A stretch of DNA of 64,000 nt from Botryosphaeria dothidea (Eukaryota > Ascomycota > Dothideomycetes > Botryosphaeriales > Botryosphaeriaceae), in NCBI GenBank assembly GCA_011503125.2, contig WWBZ02000051.1, positions 1,364,001 to 1,428,000 on the forward strand, read 5' to 3'. Positions 1-11,240 of this stretch are shown in pieces. Each line of letters begins with the position of its first letter. The stretch's first letter is position 1. The notes under the pieces were generated by a model. It had not been told where the DNA came from, did not search any database, and saw only the letters and a program-made list of their open reading frames with translations. Position numbers and translations under genes: made by a program.

Positions 1-1520
1 ATAGATCCTAGGCCTAGATCGACGAGGATTTTCTCTCTAGATAATCGACGTGCGAAGAATAGCAGACTCTTTACTCGCCGCGCGCGGCCACGATCCCTCA
101 CCTTAACTAGTTGGTAAGAACTAGGTATCTCGCTTTATCGACAACTAGCCTAAGCTTAAAACGAAATAGAATCGAAAGTTCTATTTATAACGCGTAAAAT
201 GTGAGGATCCGGACGCGATTAACGCGTGGTTTAAGCGCGTTTAAGAGACGCGTCGGTCGTATAGCATTCTCGACGACGATATTTATAACTTTAATAAGAC
301 AGAATTTATAATAGGTATAGTTACGATATCTAAAGTAGTTATAAGCTCCGATACGATCGGCCGAGCGGTCGTCGTGCAGCTAGGAAACCGGGAGTAAATA
401 ACGACGATTAAGGGTATTAACGCCTCCGGCTGGGCGATTCCGCCGTTCGTTATTCTCGTAGGAAAGGTGTACTAGTTAAACTAGTATCGAGGACTACCGG
501 CTAATTAGGTAATTACTATAAGCGACAACGGCTAGACGATAGATTAGCTAGGTCTTAAATAGATTAAGCATTTTAATACGCACACGGAATCTCGTACTAA
601 GGGAATCTACCGTCTGCTTATCCTCGACGGCCATAGTAGCTACGCAACGCCCGAATTCGACCAGTACTGCATGGCAAACAATATCGTCACGCTCTATATA
701 CCTACGCATACGTCGCATCTTCTCTAGCCGCTTAACGTTAGCTGCTTTTCCCCTCTTAAGCGCTCGTACGGTTAGGAGGTACAGGAAAGCGTCCGCCAGG
801 GAATCCACTATATCGATAAAGATAATTTTCTCACGATATACTTAAGGGTGCGCCCATTAGTCTTTACGGATTAAAACATTAGAAGCGGATTCCGAGCTAC
901 AGGGCTTATACCGTACGACCTATAACGCGTCTTATCGTCGCTCACCGTTACTAAGATACCCTCTCTACCAGGGACGGCGAACGGACAGGCACCTTAATAG
1001 ACGTTAGAAATACCTTATACTTTGGCTTAGCTAGAGCAGCAGACTCGGCTTGTACGGGAGCTTATCTAGCGCCAATCCCAGAGCCCGACAAACCAAGTAT
1101 TCAGCCAACTTATTAAGGGATATTAGATAGCGATGTATTTAGCTGTAATACTTGCAAAGGAGAATTCGGAGCTTCGTGCGGCTAATTAACGACGAAAATA
1201 AAAGCAGTAATACCGCCGAAGGTATATCGTATAGGGAGGCGCTTTATAGGCTTAGTAGGGGTAGTTCTTAGTTCAAAGGATAGAAAATAGGGAAGAAGAG
1301 GCTAATCAACGGGAATCGATAGCTGCACGACAACGTGCACCGCCGACGTGCAGTAATTATTATTTATAAGGCCACACGATTCGGCGCTATCCTGAGATTC
1401 AAAGAGCGGTTAGATAGGGTTTTTAATTAAATTCAAGGCGTTGTAGTGGAATATTTGTGCGAAGACGCGTCCTGGGTCTAGTGGGGTGCGCAGCTTACTA
1501 GGGTGCGCAGCTTACTGGTG
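1..1520 (+). pseudogene. RIP-mutated pogo/Fot1-like DNA transposon (transposase relic)
   Basis: One forward frame (codons in phase with 725-727) reads as a pogo/Fot1-family DDE transposase from about 130 to 1400. Visible landmarks, allowing for stops, are KCEDPDAI, DDDIYNF, GINASGWAIPP, SDNG, LLILDGHSSY, THTSHLL, PLNVSCFSPLKRSYG and a C-terminal Cys-rich tail. I see no frameshift. The damage is many TAG/TAA/TGA codons where Gln or Trp is expected (for example 725-727 and 773-775), which is the CpA-to-TpA, TpG-to-TpA pattern of repeat-induced point mutation on both strands. The third catalytic Asp is also lost (PLNV where PLDV is usual). CpA/TpG are scarce across the whole stretch, which stops abruptly near 1500. 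The 5' end lies outside the window. It cannot make a transposase. Confidence 0.86.
1484..1517. repeat. 17-bp direct repeat at the transposon edge
   Basis: Two adjacent copies of a 17-base unit beginning GGGTGCGCAGCTTACT, differing only in the last base, lie where RIP-like composition gives way to normal sequence. They probably belong to the 3' terminal repeat region of the pogo-like element. The matching 5' terminus is outside the window, so this cannot be confirmed here. Confidence 0.55.
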
Positions 1521-1538
1521 AAACACGTTATTGGATAG

Positions 1539-2326
1539 CATATTAGCTTAGTCATTCATTCTGAGACGTCTTGGGAGCAATACCACGAGCGCCTCAGCAA
1601 CCAAGCAATCAAGTCATTCATTCATCGATTCCGACCGATCAAGCGCGAATTTCATCAGAAAGAAATCCGTGCAAAGCTGAGAGAGTACAGTATGTTTCTT
1701 CATCATTTTGAGTCCAATATTCGCTGCCACTTGCTGATCATGAAACACTATGCAGATGATGCGATCGTCCGGCAGATGAGGTTTGTCGCCATTGAATCGC
1801 CCAACTCCGGGGGTCTGCAACGCATTCAGCGCTACATCGCCTCTACAGAAATGGGGCCACCTGCTCTTACGGACGGTGACACATACCTATGGGGCTCAGA
1901 GGAGTGCGATCCTGACAAAGGCTGCTGCGATCTTATATCCCTGACATCACGCCACAACAAAGACTTCTTCTTCAGCTGGAGAACGGACAATGTGTCCGAG
2001 AAAATGATCAAGCTGAACCAGAAGCACAAGTATAAGGGACAGGGCAAGCCTGAGGGCTTTGCGGACACGGAGATGTCACGATGGACCTCTACAGTGATGT
2101 GCGCCCTGGCTTCGGCGCTTACAGTATTTGCCCTACTCAACTCCGTACAGCCTTTAGAAGCCCAGCTGGGACTTATCTTCGCCTTGATTTTTTTTTGAAT
2201 TTGGCCCTTGTACTGTTCATGCCAACCAAAAGCGCAAATGTCCATGCTCTGTCGGCCCTCGTCTCAGCTGTGCAACTGGTCTTTGCACTTGTATCGGCAG
2301 ATGATACGCGGGACACAACTATCTGA
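1539..2326 (+). pseudogene. DUF6594-type membrane protein, truncated and frameshifted
   Basis: An open frame runs from a stop at 1536-1538 to 2198. It resembles the C-terminal half of fungal DUF6594 proteins: a helical segment (LQRIQRYIAS, then DTYLWG and CDLISL) followed by a first membrane helix (about 2080-2150). The second hydrophobic stretch is interrupted at a run of nine T (2188-2196). After it the reading continues in another frame as NLALVLFMPTKSANVHAL and QLVFALVSADD, to a stop at 2324-2326, matching the family's usual second and third membrane helices. The N-terminal part is missing, and the frame begins directly after the RIP-mutated transposon, which may have split the gene. Family assignment is by eye from residue pattern. 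The first ATG in frame is at 1692. Confidence 0.6.
2188..2196. repeat. T9 homopolymer at the DUF6594 frameshift
   Basis: Nine consecutive T where the DUF6594 reading changes frame. A one-base slip here (in the genome or in the assembly) explains the break. Confidence 0.6.
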
Positions 2327-2714
2327 GCAACTCGCCGTTTATCCTATTGCCTGGGAGGCGAAATAATGCTACGCTATCAAAAAATAGGGGTTGCTGCGGG
2401 CGTGTCTTTCGATATTCCATTATCATCGAAACGTAAGGCTATGCTCCTCATGGCGGTCTACCAAGACATGGGAGCTTCGTATCTTCATTATGATACACTG
2501 CTTTCCTTTCTCAATTTTTGAGGAAGTAATCACACGTGCAAAGTTCTGAGCGTAGCTGAGTGGCGCATTCTCCACCCATGTATTTTCAATGAAGCGGTTG
2601 GGGCTCATCATTTAACAAAAAGAACAATTAAAGATATTATGTCGATACCAACACTTCCGAAGTCATAACGGCTGGGTTCTGGTTTTTCTGTGTTTCTCTT
2701 TCCTAGAAGAAACA

Positions 2715-4068
2715 TCATTTGAATGGCTTTTGCGCATATACGACATGCCTGCAGAGCCAATTAGCGTCAAATACCAAGAACAGTGCGGTGGGAACCTCCA
2801 TATTGTGCTGAAGTCTCATTCTTGGGTTCTTCAACTCTGCACGAATCGTCGCAAGGAATACGAGAAGCTTATCATACTTCCAACCCCTCAAAGTAGTGAA
2901 GGGCCTCATCGACAACCCCTCCAACCCCTCAAGAAACTGGATTAAATCAAAAGCACCAACATCCTTCAACCTCCTATCTTTTGGCCAAGTGCCCGTCGGG
3001 ATCGGCAAAAGCTTGTGCGTGACATTTACAAAGCCCGCATCTTCAACCCAGCCTTTCAGCTTCGGTCCAGGCTCGGGGTCCATGCCCAAGCTCATGATCC
3101 CTTCAATGAGCTCAGTGCACCACACATCCAGTGGTGAGCCTTGCTTGAAGTCGCCGCCGTTCGTGTAGAAGCGCATCTCGAAATCCTGGAACTCAACCCA
3201 GCCGCCGGGCTTGGTGTTCGCGAAGCATTGGCGCATCAGACGCGGCCAGTTTTTGATGGCTCCCGCCATGAACCGGCAGTGGATATAGTCGAATGGGCTG
3301 CTGTAGAGCCAGTCTGCTTCGACGTCGTCGACTTCGAATTTGACATTTTGGGGAACGCTGGGATGGATCGTGTCAGCAAGCATTGAGTTGAACAATGTCG
3401 CATTCTACGCGTCTTACAAGGATGGCCGCACCGGGCTCAAGTCGTTACCGATCACCTGATTGGGGTTAGTTGGGTGGCCAAGGGCAGAAGGAGCCAGAAC
3501 GAACCTCTGAAGATGGATACTCATCAGCTGCTTCAATAGCCCAGACTCCCGTGCCTGTGCCGATATCGAGGATTCGCTGAGGGGCTTTGTCGAGGGGAGC
3601 AAGGTGCAGCTTGTCATCACAACGGCGCAGGACGATATGATGGCAGATATCAAGACGGTCGAGCTCAGACTGAAGAGAGTCAGTCAAACGATGTCGATAT
3701 ACACAGTTGTCTTACCTCATCGTTGGGAAGCCAGTACGCTAAGGCTTGGTTTAGCATTGTAAACAGCATTTTAATGTGGAATGCTTACATTTGTCTCTCA
3801 TTTCAGCATGATATCGGCGGCCGTTCTCGTATTTGTATTCGAGAATGCTGGACTTGAGGGAAGTCGTGTAGCTCTGCCTAGTATTGTCATCAGCAGAAAC
3901 TGCGGCACAGTCTTGCCATTGTAACATACGCATCTTCACCCAAAGCCGACTCTGTACCGTCCAATGCGTTCTGAGAGAAAGCAGATCTTAGCTCGAAGCA
4001 GATGAGAGAAATGCCCAGGGGTTGCTTACAGGGTCAATTTCAATCAATTCAGTGTGAAGTTCCGCCAT
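2715..4068 (-). CDS. LaeA-like SAM-dependent methyltransferase
   Basis: Seven exons join in phase: 4030-4068, 3930-3970, 3789-3877, 3716-3738, 3505-3669, 3418-3455 and 2715-3357, giving about 345 residues. The start ATG at 4068 opens MAELHTELIEIDP. The order is typical of the fungal TAM/LaeA-like methyltransferase group: YKYENGRRYHAE, then YWLPNDE, then RLDICHHIVL, then the SAM-binding motif I RILDIGTGTGVWAIEAADEYP, then VIGNDLSP, VKFEVDDVE, FDYIHCRFM and KPGGWVEFQDF. Family members are cytosolic or nuclear class I methyltransferases; some (LaeA) control secondary metabolism, others have unknown substrates. No biosynthetic genes flank this copy, so I infer only the enzyme class. No breaks are seen. 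The small exons (23 and 38 nt) are the least certain. Confidence 0.85.
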
Positions 4069-5128
4069 GGTGGGCCAAAAGATTCAGAGAAAGTTTCGAG
4101 CTTCTCTCCTACCCGCAGTTCCGGGGTCTGCAAATACATAAGGAGACCACAGATCCAAGAAGCCTGAATCGACGCGTGCGGCACAGCAGGGAGGTGGTGC
4201 GTGTCTTTGTGGGGAAGGTGGAGAGACCTGCCAAATAGAACAGAAAATGCCGGGATCATGTGGAACGCTCCGGATGGGTTCCGCATCCCCGAGAGGCGAG
4301 CACTGCGAAATGTAACGGGATGGACGGTTTCTGCAGATAGGTACCGCGGCATGTTACGGCAGTAGAAATCAGCACAGCAGCTGTTCAAACGCTTTTAGAT
4401 AGAATGACATTGTATCTATCACAACAAGACTTTTCGAAAGATAGCTTCAACTACTCATTACGGTTTTGATCAAGTGAACCCTTGTCTCCCCAGTGTAGAC
4501 TGCATTACCCAGATGTTTCCGTGGAATGTTTTATTAATACAAATTTTAATACCAGTAAAATGGACGAAATACAGGAAATCGTGAAAAATCTAACAGGCGA
4601 GGACATCTTTGAGGTAAAATGGCTCCGAAACCTCACCAGCATCAATGCACGTTCGCTTGGAACCCTGCAATAATAGGGAATTATTATAGTGTGTAGCATC
4701 TTCGCAATGCGTTCCCAGAGTGGATTCAAAGGACTGAAGCAATTGCTGTGCCAGTGGCTAGAGAATTAACAAGGCTCCACAGCAGGCCGGCAAAGATGGT
4801 TGTAAATCGTGAACACGCCATAATTCACATGACCTCTTTAAACCGTATGCGGATAAAGTAAAAGCTACGATGAGCTAGAGACAATGAAGTTTTAGAGTTC
4901 TCCAATCTTGTCGAAGACCAACGCTCAAGGTGGCACGTGGAGATTGCTTTGCTCAGATGAAATCACCTCAGTGGATGATGCACACTCCGTCCGCCGTGAC
5001 CTTTTTTCTGCACTCTCCGACTTCGATAAGTGATTCCTGTCCGTGCAACGCGAATGCGAAGGAACCTCGCTTATGATAAGCGACCCACAATGCGGCTATG
5101 AAAGAGTCCACCCGACCAAAACGAAAAA
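4069..5128. other. Intergenic, no gene seen
   Basis: Between the methyltransferase start and the first 5S gene. Only short open frames are present (longest about 114 codons, antisense to the methyltransferase upstream region). The left part must hold the methyltransferase promoter; no clear TATA box was picked out. Confidence 0.5.
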
Positions 5129-5246
5129 CATACAACAGCCGGGATTCCCCAATGGTCACCCACTTGAGTACTAATCGGCCGGTTCGCAGCTTGAGTACGG
5201 CTGAGCGGACGGGAAGCCCTATTTTCTGCGACCTGTGGTCGTATGT
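5129..5246 (-). rRNA. 5S ribosomal RNA, copy 1
   Basis: On the minus strand the 118-nt sequence starts ACATACGACCACAGG and ends GGCTGTTGTATG, with the conserved fungal 5S core GGGCTTCCCGTCCGCTCAGC and GTGGGTGACCA. The two ends pair as helix I. The internal control region for TFIIIA/RNA polymerase III lies within the gene. A short T-rich run follows the 3' end (minus strand), fitting a pol III terminator. It stands alone rather than in the rDNA array, as is usual for many filamentous ascomycetes. It differs from the copy at 59077-59194 by one base. Confidence 0.95.
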
Positions 5247-5526
5247 GACAGTTGACGCTGCATATTATCACTATAATACCTAGTCCAAAATTCACACGTT
5301 GTGGACATCCACTGCATTAAAGTTTGCTGTATCCAGCGGCTTATTGCTGTAAATGGCGGAGGCGATCAAAATCTCCATTGTACATCGTAGAATCTTACTG
5401 AGATTCACGTCCCATGCTAAATGTTGGTCTTTCAGTTGAATCATTTTACACAATCATTATTTTCCCATTAAGCTTCAACTAAAGCCAATCCGCCAGATTC
5501 CTCCACAAGAGCGGAAATTAAGTAGA

Positions 5527-5943
5527 TCACTTGCGAACGTTGCCAGGGTCCACGTTGGAGCAAAGGCATGGGTAATCGCTGAGAGGTCGGTGTCAGTATT
5601 CAGATAATTTCAAGAAGCGACAGACAGCAGCTCACCCGTTGGTACAGAAGCCATTGCTCCAGCCCTGGTACAAGCAGCCGGGGGTGCAGCAGTTGGTCTC
5701 ACTGCAATCAGTCACACAAAGCGAAGCACCGGTGTTCCTAGAAAGGAGAGATTTTATTAGCAAGGGCAATCAATACCTTGACTTGCCCAGTGGGACTCAC
5801 TCATCAACCAAGCATCGTCGAACGCCATCAGAGCTGGGCGGGCAGGAAAGACGGAGGTCGTCCGAGCACTGCGTGCTGGAAGAAGGGATGCTGGCCAGGG
5901 CAACGGCCGGGAGGAGAGACAAGACTGCAAAGGCGAACTTCAT
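5527..5943 (-). CDS. Small cysteine-rich secreted peptide with a CSalpha-beta-like pattern
   Basis: Three exons (5801-5943, 5636-5737, 5527-5578) join in phase to give 98 residues. The start MKFAFAVLSLLPAVALA is a clear signal peptide, so the mature peptide has about 80 residues and 11 cysteines. The C-terminal half has CCTPGC (a CxxxC), then SNGFC (GxC), then PCLC (CxC), the order seen in defensin-type CSalpha-beta folds. The N-terminal half adds three more cysteines and resembles no family I know. Such small, Cys-rich secreted proteins in fungi are antimicrobial peptides, effectors or cell-surface proteins; function here is unknown. An odd cysteine count suggests one free Cys or a misplaced exon edge. 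Introns are 63 and 57 nt. A TATA box lies about 115 nt upstream. Confidence 0.8.
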
Positions 5944-8900
5944 GTTGATGAATTGCGGGATTGTTTGAAGAGGAGAGAAAGGATTCAAATGTCTGCTTTC
6001 TTCGGTATGTCTGAGAGGTTTGTAGCTGCCGATGTGATTGATTTGTGGGCGACTGCTTTTATATCCATCGTCGTGCCTAACCCGAACAGCACATTACAAC
6101 AGTGCCTGATCCTTCTTTCCGTGATGCTGTGCCACCGAAGCCTACGTGTGCCGCACTCAAAGCCTCGCGAAGCTTATTTACGAGAAAGGAAGACATGCAG
6201 GTGACGTGTGAAGCTTTGAGTGTCCGTTGAGCTTTTGGGAAAGGTCGGTTCGGGCCGGAAATGAAACGGCAATCGACCATGCAAGATTGGGGTTAGCGGG
6301 AAACCACCGGCTGCCACGGAGCATTTAAACATCTTTGGTCCCAGGATCGCGTGAACTCAGAGAATAATGGGCTGAAGTCTGTCGGCTTGAAGTTCGTTTT
6401 CTGCTGTTGGCCACGTACCCAGTTTCAGCCGTATACGAGGAAAAGGGGCCTTGAATGCTACGATAAAACCTGGCTCTCGCAATAGCTGAAGCCAGAATTA
6501 CAGTCATATGAAAATGATAGATCTAGTTGTTATTGGTCATGGTACCCTTTGATGGTATGAGTGGCAATATCAATTTTAGCACACCGGCGGGAAGTTTTGC
6601 CTCCAGCATTCCACCAGTCTTCTGGAAGCCCATTATCGGACCTTCTTTCACGTCAAAAAAAAAAACCTCCCAAACCTTCTCGTAGCAAGTAGATCGCCAC
6701 AAACGTTCACCAAGCAGATAGGGTCTACTGTGAACTACATTGCTTATAGATGTTCCACAGGACATCCAAAACTCCCACAAATGTGAGTGCTTAGTTCATA
6801 ACGCTTCCAATTTTTTCACTATTCACATATTTGTTCTCTAAAACAGGATACGGATGATCGTATGTACTGTTCCGTATGTACAAGAATAGAATGTGACATC
6901 CATAAAGTCAAATTTCTTGGTGTTTGTTATTGGTGACTCGTTCGCTCTTTCTCCTGGACATGCTTCATTGTGATCTCCATGCTTCTTGAATAGTCTCCTT
7001 TATTCATGCTATGATACAATTCCACTTTCTATCACGTCCAGAGGGAAGCTCGCCGTGTCCAAATGAGGTAGAATGTTTGTACCGCCAGTGAATTGAAGTA
7101 CCTCCTCATGTCCTTTTCTTTCGTTCTCCAAGCTGATTTCCGGAAACTTACATTTTCCGCCGGTGCGGCCGAAAGAAAGGAAAGCAACTCGGCAACTGTT
7201 TCCGATCATCGTACACGCCGGCAAGAACAAACACTATGCTTTAAGGTTCTCAAGCTGCGGCGTTAAAATACCGAAGTTATCAGGAGATACTACTCTGAAA
7301 ATAAAATCGGGGATAAGGTTTACGAACATGACTCTTTGAGTCTCAATGGCACTGATCGGCATTTTCGGCCTGGGCTGGCGAGGAAGTTCTGGCAAAAACG
7401 GGTTCGGACTTCATTCTTTATAATTTTCAGCGCTCGACCTGTGGTCATAATTCCCGGCGCACTTGTTTCTCTCAGTCTTCAAGACCTAAATTGCAAAGAG
7501 AGATGGTAGACAGTTGCACGGGCTGGCGTTCGTGACGGCAGAATTCGTTGTTGGTATCTTAGATCATAGTAAGAATGAAAGATTCAATACTCCTATTTGG
7601 CGTCACTCCTACCTCTCATCAAAGTACATCTGTCATTGGGAACATACACCGCAAAGAATGCCATATCCGCTCCAATTCCGGAATCCGAACACGAAAATCA
7701 AGTTTCTTTCAGCCGCAGCAGTCCGACAAAAGCATATTTACTGCGGGACAACTTACACCTGATGATTGGCAGCCGGACGTGGCCGCAGGAATTCCAAGAT
7801 GAGGAGTCCTTTCTAACGTAGAAGGAGATCTAAGGTCCAAAATTTGCATCATGGAGTAGTGTCCAAAGCAAATGTCACGGCTTTAAGGAAGAAGCTTCTT
7901 TGCGGCAATCCAGAGCAATGCGCGAGATTGCGACCAAGACTATTGTTGAAGCTAATCCTTGATATGAGATAAAGATCACGGCAGCAAGTAAGCGTTATGA
8001 GATCACCTAAAAATGAACCTTATCAACGGAAGGTTCGAAACGCACGGGTTGAACTTTGGTTGAAGAGCGACGGGCCAAATCACACCCGCACAGGATGCGG
8101 GGTCACCACCTCCGCTGCCGTCGGGAATCCAGTAGCTGATGATTGCCTACCCGGAATGCATCAAATTCGGACGGAGATACGTGCATTTGCTTCTTAGGGC
8201 TGGCAGAGCAAGTTCTTCAACTCTTTCCAAAGTACAAATTTTCCTGATGGGGTAGCTAATCTGACATCAGCTGGGGATGTAGTAAATGCTCGCACCGCAG
8301 AGATCACTGTTCCACGTCTTGAGGCAGGAATGCTCTATGCTGCCATACATCTATATCGGCTAATCTGGCTGGCATCAGAAGGACGCACGGGCTTGATTTG
8401 AGGCAAGAGCGGAGTCCGTCTGACGCTCGCTGGCAATCGCCGGGTATGGCTTTGGCTCAAAGCCCCAACGGCCAACAGTACAGGTCGTACACAGGAGATC
8501 ATCATGATCGTCGCAATATGCAAGTGAGACGTTTGGGTAACATGTTCCAAAAGCCGGGAAGCCCCCGATTTGACCGCTAGAAATAGCTGATTCCCTGTTA
8601 CACGCACTGCCATTGGAAGTGCGAGCTGAAAGCAAAGCTTCCAAAGACACACCGCACCTGGGTCATTGGAGAGTAGTTATTCTCCCTGACCCCCAACTAA
8701 CAATAGCGTCCAGTCTGGTTTGCTGATGATATATCTAGTTTAATTTTGCGAACGTAAGGGCAACCCGCTTCTGGTCATCCGGCTGGGCAATATGCAGCGC
8801 CACCACACTTCTGTCCGCCACCTCCAACAACACATCTCAAAATGTCGCCGACCCGCAGGTACGTATCGGAACCCTGAATTTCGGCAGCCGTGCCACCTTG

Positions 8901-9589
8901 CCGATGCCGAAACACCGCGGCGGGTGTCGGAGAGGGGCCGTCTGCCAGCTGTCGGCCACTTTGTCAGCTCGGAAACTTCAGCTGTGCAACTGCCGGGCGT
9001 ACAATGGGGGAGCCGATAAGTTGGACTCGCCTCAACTGCAGAATTTTCCTTTTAGTCGCGCATACAGCTATCAGCTCTTTACTGAAGGATTCGGTTTCAG
9101 GTATGTTGGTGCAGGATACAGGGGTTGGTCAGCGAGCCTGTAATATGGATAACGATTGGCCAGCACGAATCGCTGTCAGGGCCTCGCGCGACAGCAACGA
9201 GCTCACATAAGATCACAAAGGCAGACAGCTGGAGCCTGTCTGAACACACCGTTACAGAGGAGCGGGAAGCCTTGAATGTAGTAAGCGCCAAGGGCCAAGC
9301 TTTGCTGCGGGCAGGTTGCGGGGGGCGGAAAAAGCGGACGTGCCACTGCCTTATCCACTGGCCCTACGTGGTGATACAAGACCGGTCTAACAATAACGGG
9401 ACTAATTCGAGGCTGGCAAAAAGCCATGGCTCTGGGCATACATAAAAACACTTCTGCGGTCCAGGGTAGAAACTGTCCAGACGGATCATCAACTTTTAGC
9501 TGGGGCAATTCAGTGGAAGCAAACTCTAGCTATCATCTGGTTCGTAGAGACTTACCGGCTCCATACATTTCTTTTCTATCGCCGCAACG
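5944..9589. other. 3.6-kb stretch without a convincing gene
   Basis: Apart from the promoter just upstream of 5943, both strands show only short, mutually overlapping open frames (up to about 106 codons) with no recognisable motif, signal peptide or consistent splice chain. Base composition is ordinary and there is no RIP signature like that at 1-1500. Around 8830-8960 several CGG/CCG triplets are clustered, which may be zinc-cluster factor sites upstream of the gene at 9590, but this is weak. Confidence 0.5.
6056..6063 (-). promoter_or_regulatory. TATA box of the secreted cysteine-rich peptide gene
   Basis: TATAAAAG on the minus strand, about 113 nt upstream of the ATG at 5943. Position and sequence fit a core promoter. 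Assigned by consensus only. Confidence 0.5.
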
Positions 9590-11118
9590 ATGATTGAGTC
9601 TCAAGTGGCTCCTTTGGCCCCGCCGATGGTGGAGGAGGAGAAAGAGGCATCGGAGCGCATCCTCAGATCGGCCACCACCGGCCTATTGGACCCCCCAAAC
9701 AAGAACCCTTCCAACAATTTACGGGAATGGTTCAAGAAGGACGTTATTGCCTTTTTCATCATGGGAACCGCTGTATGTCTTTCTTGAACTTGATCAGGAA
9801 TACTGGAGATTGACTTTTCCATCAGATGGCATTGCCTACTACAATCCTGTGCACAGCAGCACACTCATTATTTCCAGGATTCACTGGAGCTTTCATGATT
9901 GTACTCGCAATTTCTGCTGTTGCAACATCAGGCCCCATGCCTCTTTTCTTGCACTTCATTCCCCACAACGTGCGGGTCCTCCTCATCTTCGTTGGAAGCT
10001 GTATCTCATTCTTCTTCTGCACCCTTGGACATCATATTCCCCCTGGACAGATCAGCGGTACATCCATGGCCGCCACGGTCTACGCATTTGCAACCGGCTC
10101 TCTGCTGGAGACAGCTGCATTCTTCGACCCCAAAACGGTGCTCGCCTTCAACATGGGTTCAAGTAAGACAACCATTACATCTCGCCACGGTGAAAGGAAC
10201 GAACACTAACAACATTGCTCCGACAGGTTCCTCCGTCCTTTTAGGCGCTCCGCTATTTATTGGGCTTATGAAAGCCTTCAACGGAGATTGGAAGAAGGTC
10301 CTTCTTGTCTGCATATCCACATCCGCCATCCTGCCAACTGTGTGGTTCTGCATGGTCTCCAAGAGTGGTCGACTCGCCGCCGAGGAGAACAGGCGTTCAT
10401 CAAACGCTGCAAGGAAGTCCAAGAGGGCTACGAACAACTCAACACCCGATCCAGAGGCTACCGCAGGATCTCCGAAAGAAGGCGCCACCTCCGGCCTCAG
10501 TGGCTTCGGGCCTGAGCGCACCCGTACGAAGCTTTTCTGGAAGGTCCTCTTCCCGAGATATGTTGTTCCGCTGGCCATTTCCACTTGCCTTGGCGTCATT
10601 GCACTCTATGGTGTTGTGCCGTGCTTGATGTTCCTGCGCGCCTTCAAGAAGGTTCCGCAAGGGGAACTACAGTACGAACTGAGCTGTAAGTCTCGTTCCA
10701 CCCGTGTATCGATCTTGTGCTGAAATTTTGAATAGACCTTGCATACGGCACTGCGCAATTCTTGTTCTCCACCATATCCAACATTTGTCCGCTCTCAAAC
10801 GTTTGGTTGTGGGCAGCTTTGCAGACTGCTCTGGTGGTCATCAGCATCGTCCAACTCTTTGAGCATTTCTTGACGTACTTCGGAGTCTGGATCATCTTCA
10901 TATTCTTCCATGGAGGAATCATAGGTGCTTCGTTAACTAATACGAGTTACAAGATTGCTGAGGACTTTCGCGAAAACGGGGAAGCGGAGGACGTCCGGGC
11001 TTTTGCAATGAGCTATGGCGGGCTTGGAAGCGCGGTGGGTGATATTGTGGGTGGCGGTCTGGCCATCATGGTTCAGAGGCTGGCCTTTATGAAGCTTCCT
11101 GTAAAGGTGCATATGTAG
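9590..11118 (+). CDS. Battenin/CLN3-family multispanning membrane protein
   Basis: Exons 9590-9772, 9826-10162, 10227-10685 and 10736-11118 join in phase to 453 residues. There are about nine or ten hydrophobic segments, starting at DVIAFFIMGTA. A long hydrophilic loop in the middle (SKSGRLAAEENRRSSNAARK to PERTRTKLFWK) is rich in Ser, Lys and Arg. The C-terminal pattern FFHGGIIGASLTNTSYKI, then EDVRAFAMSYGGLGSAVGDI, resembles the conserved end of CLN3/Btn1, vacuolar or lysosomal proteins linked to pH and basic amino-acid balance. The stop TAG at 11116-11118 falls between residues that look like a continuing membrane helix: 29 more in-frame codons (LAVICELGAAAIFIYGID) follow to about 11208. 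Either the protein ends here, a 3' intron exists, or CAG has become TAG. Family call is by pattern; another multispanning family is possible. Confidence 0.68.
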
Positions 11119-11240
11119 TTGGCTGTCATCTGCGAGCTCGGTGCGGCGGCAATCTTCATTTATGGGATAGACAGCGGCTCCTTATATGCAATTTCTCTTT
11201 CTGTCTAGTCATTCGGTATCGAAAAAGACGCTCTGTGCGC

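Noticed and set aside
8335..8652. Two overlapping minus-strand frames of about 90-105 codons
   Set aside because: Frames overlap each other, carry no motif, and no splice chain extends them.
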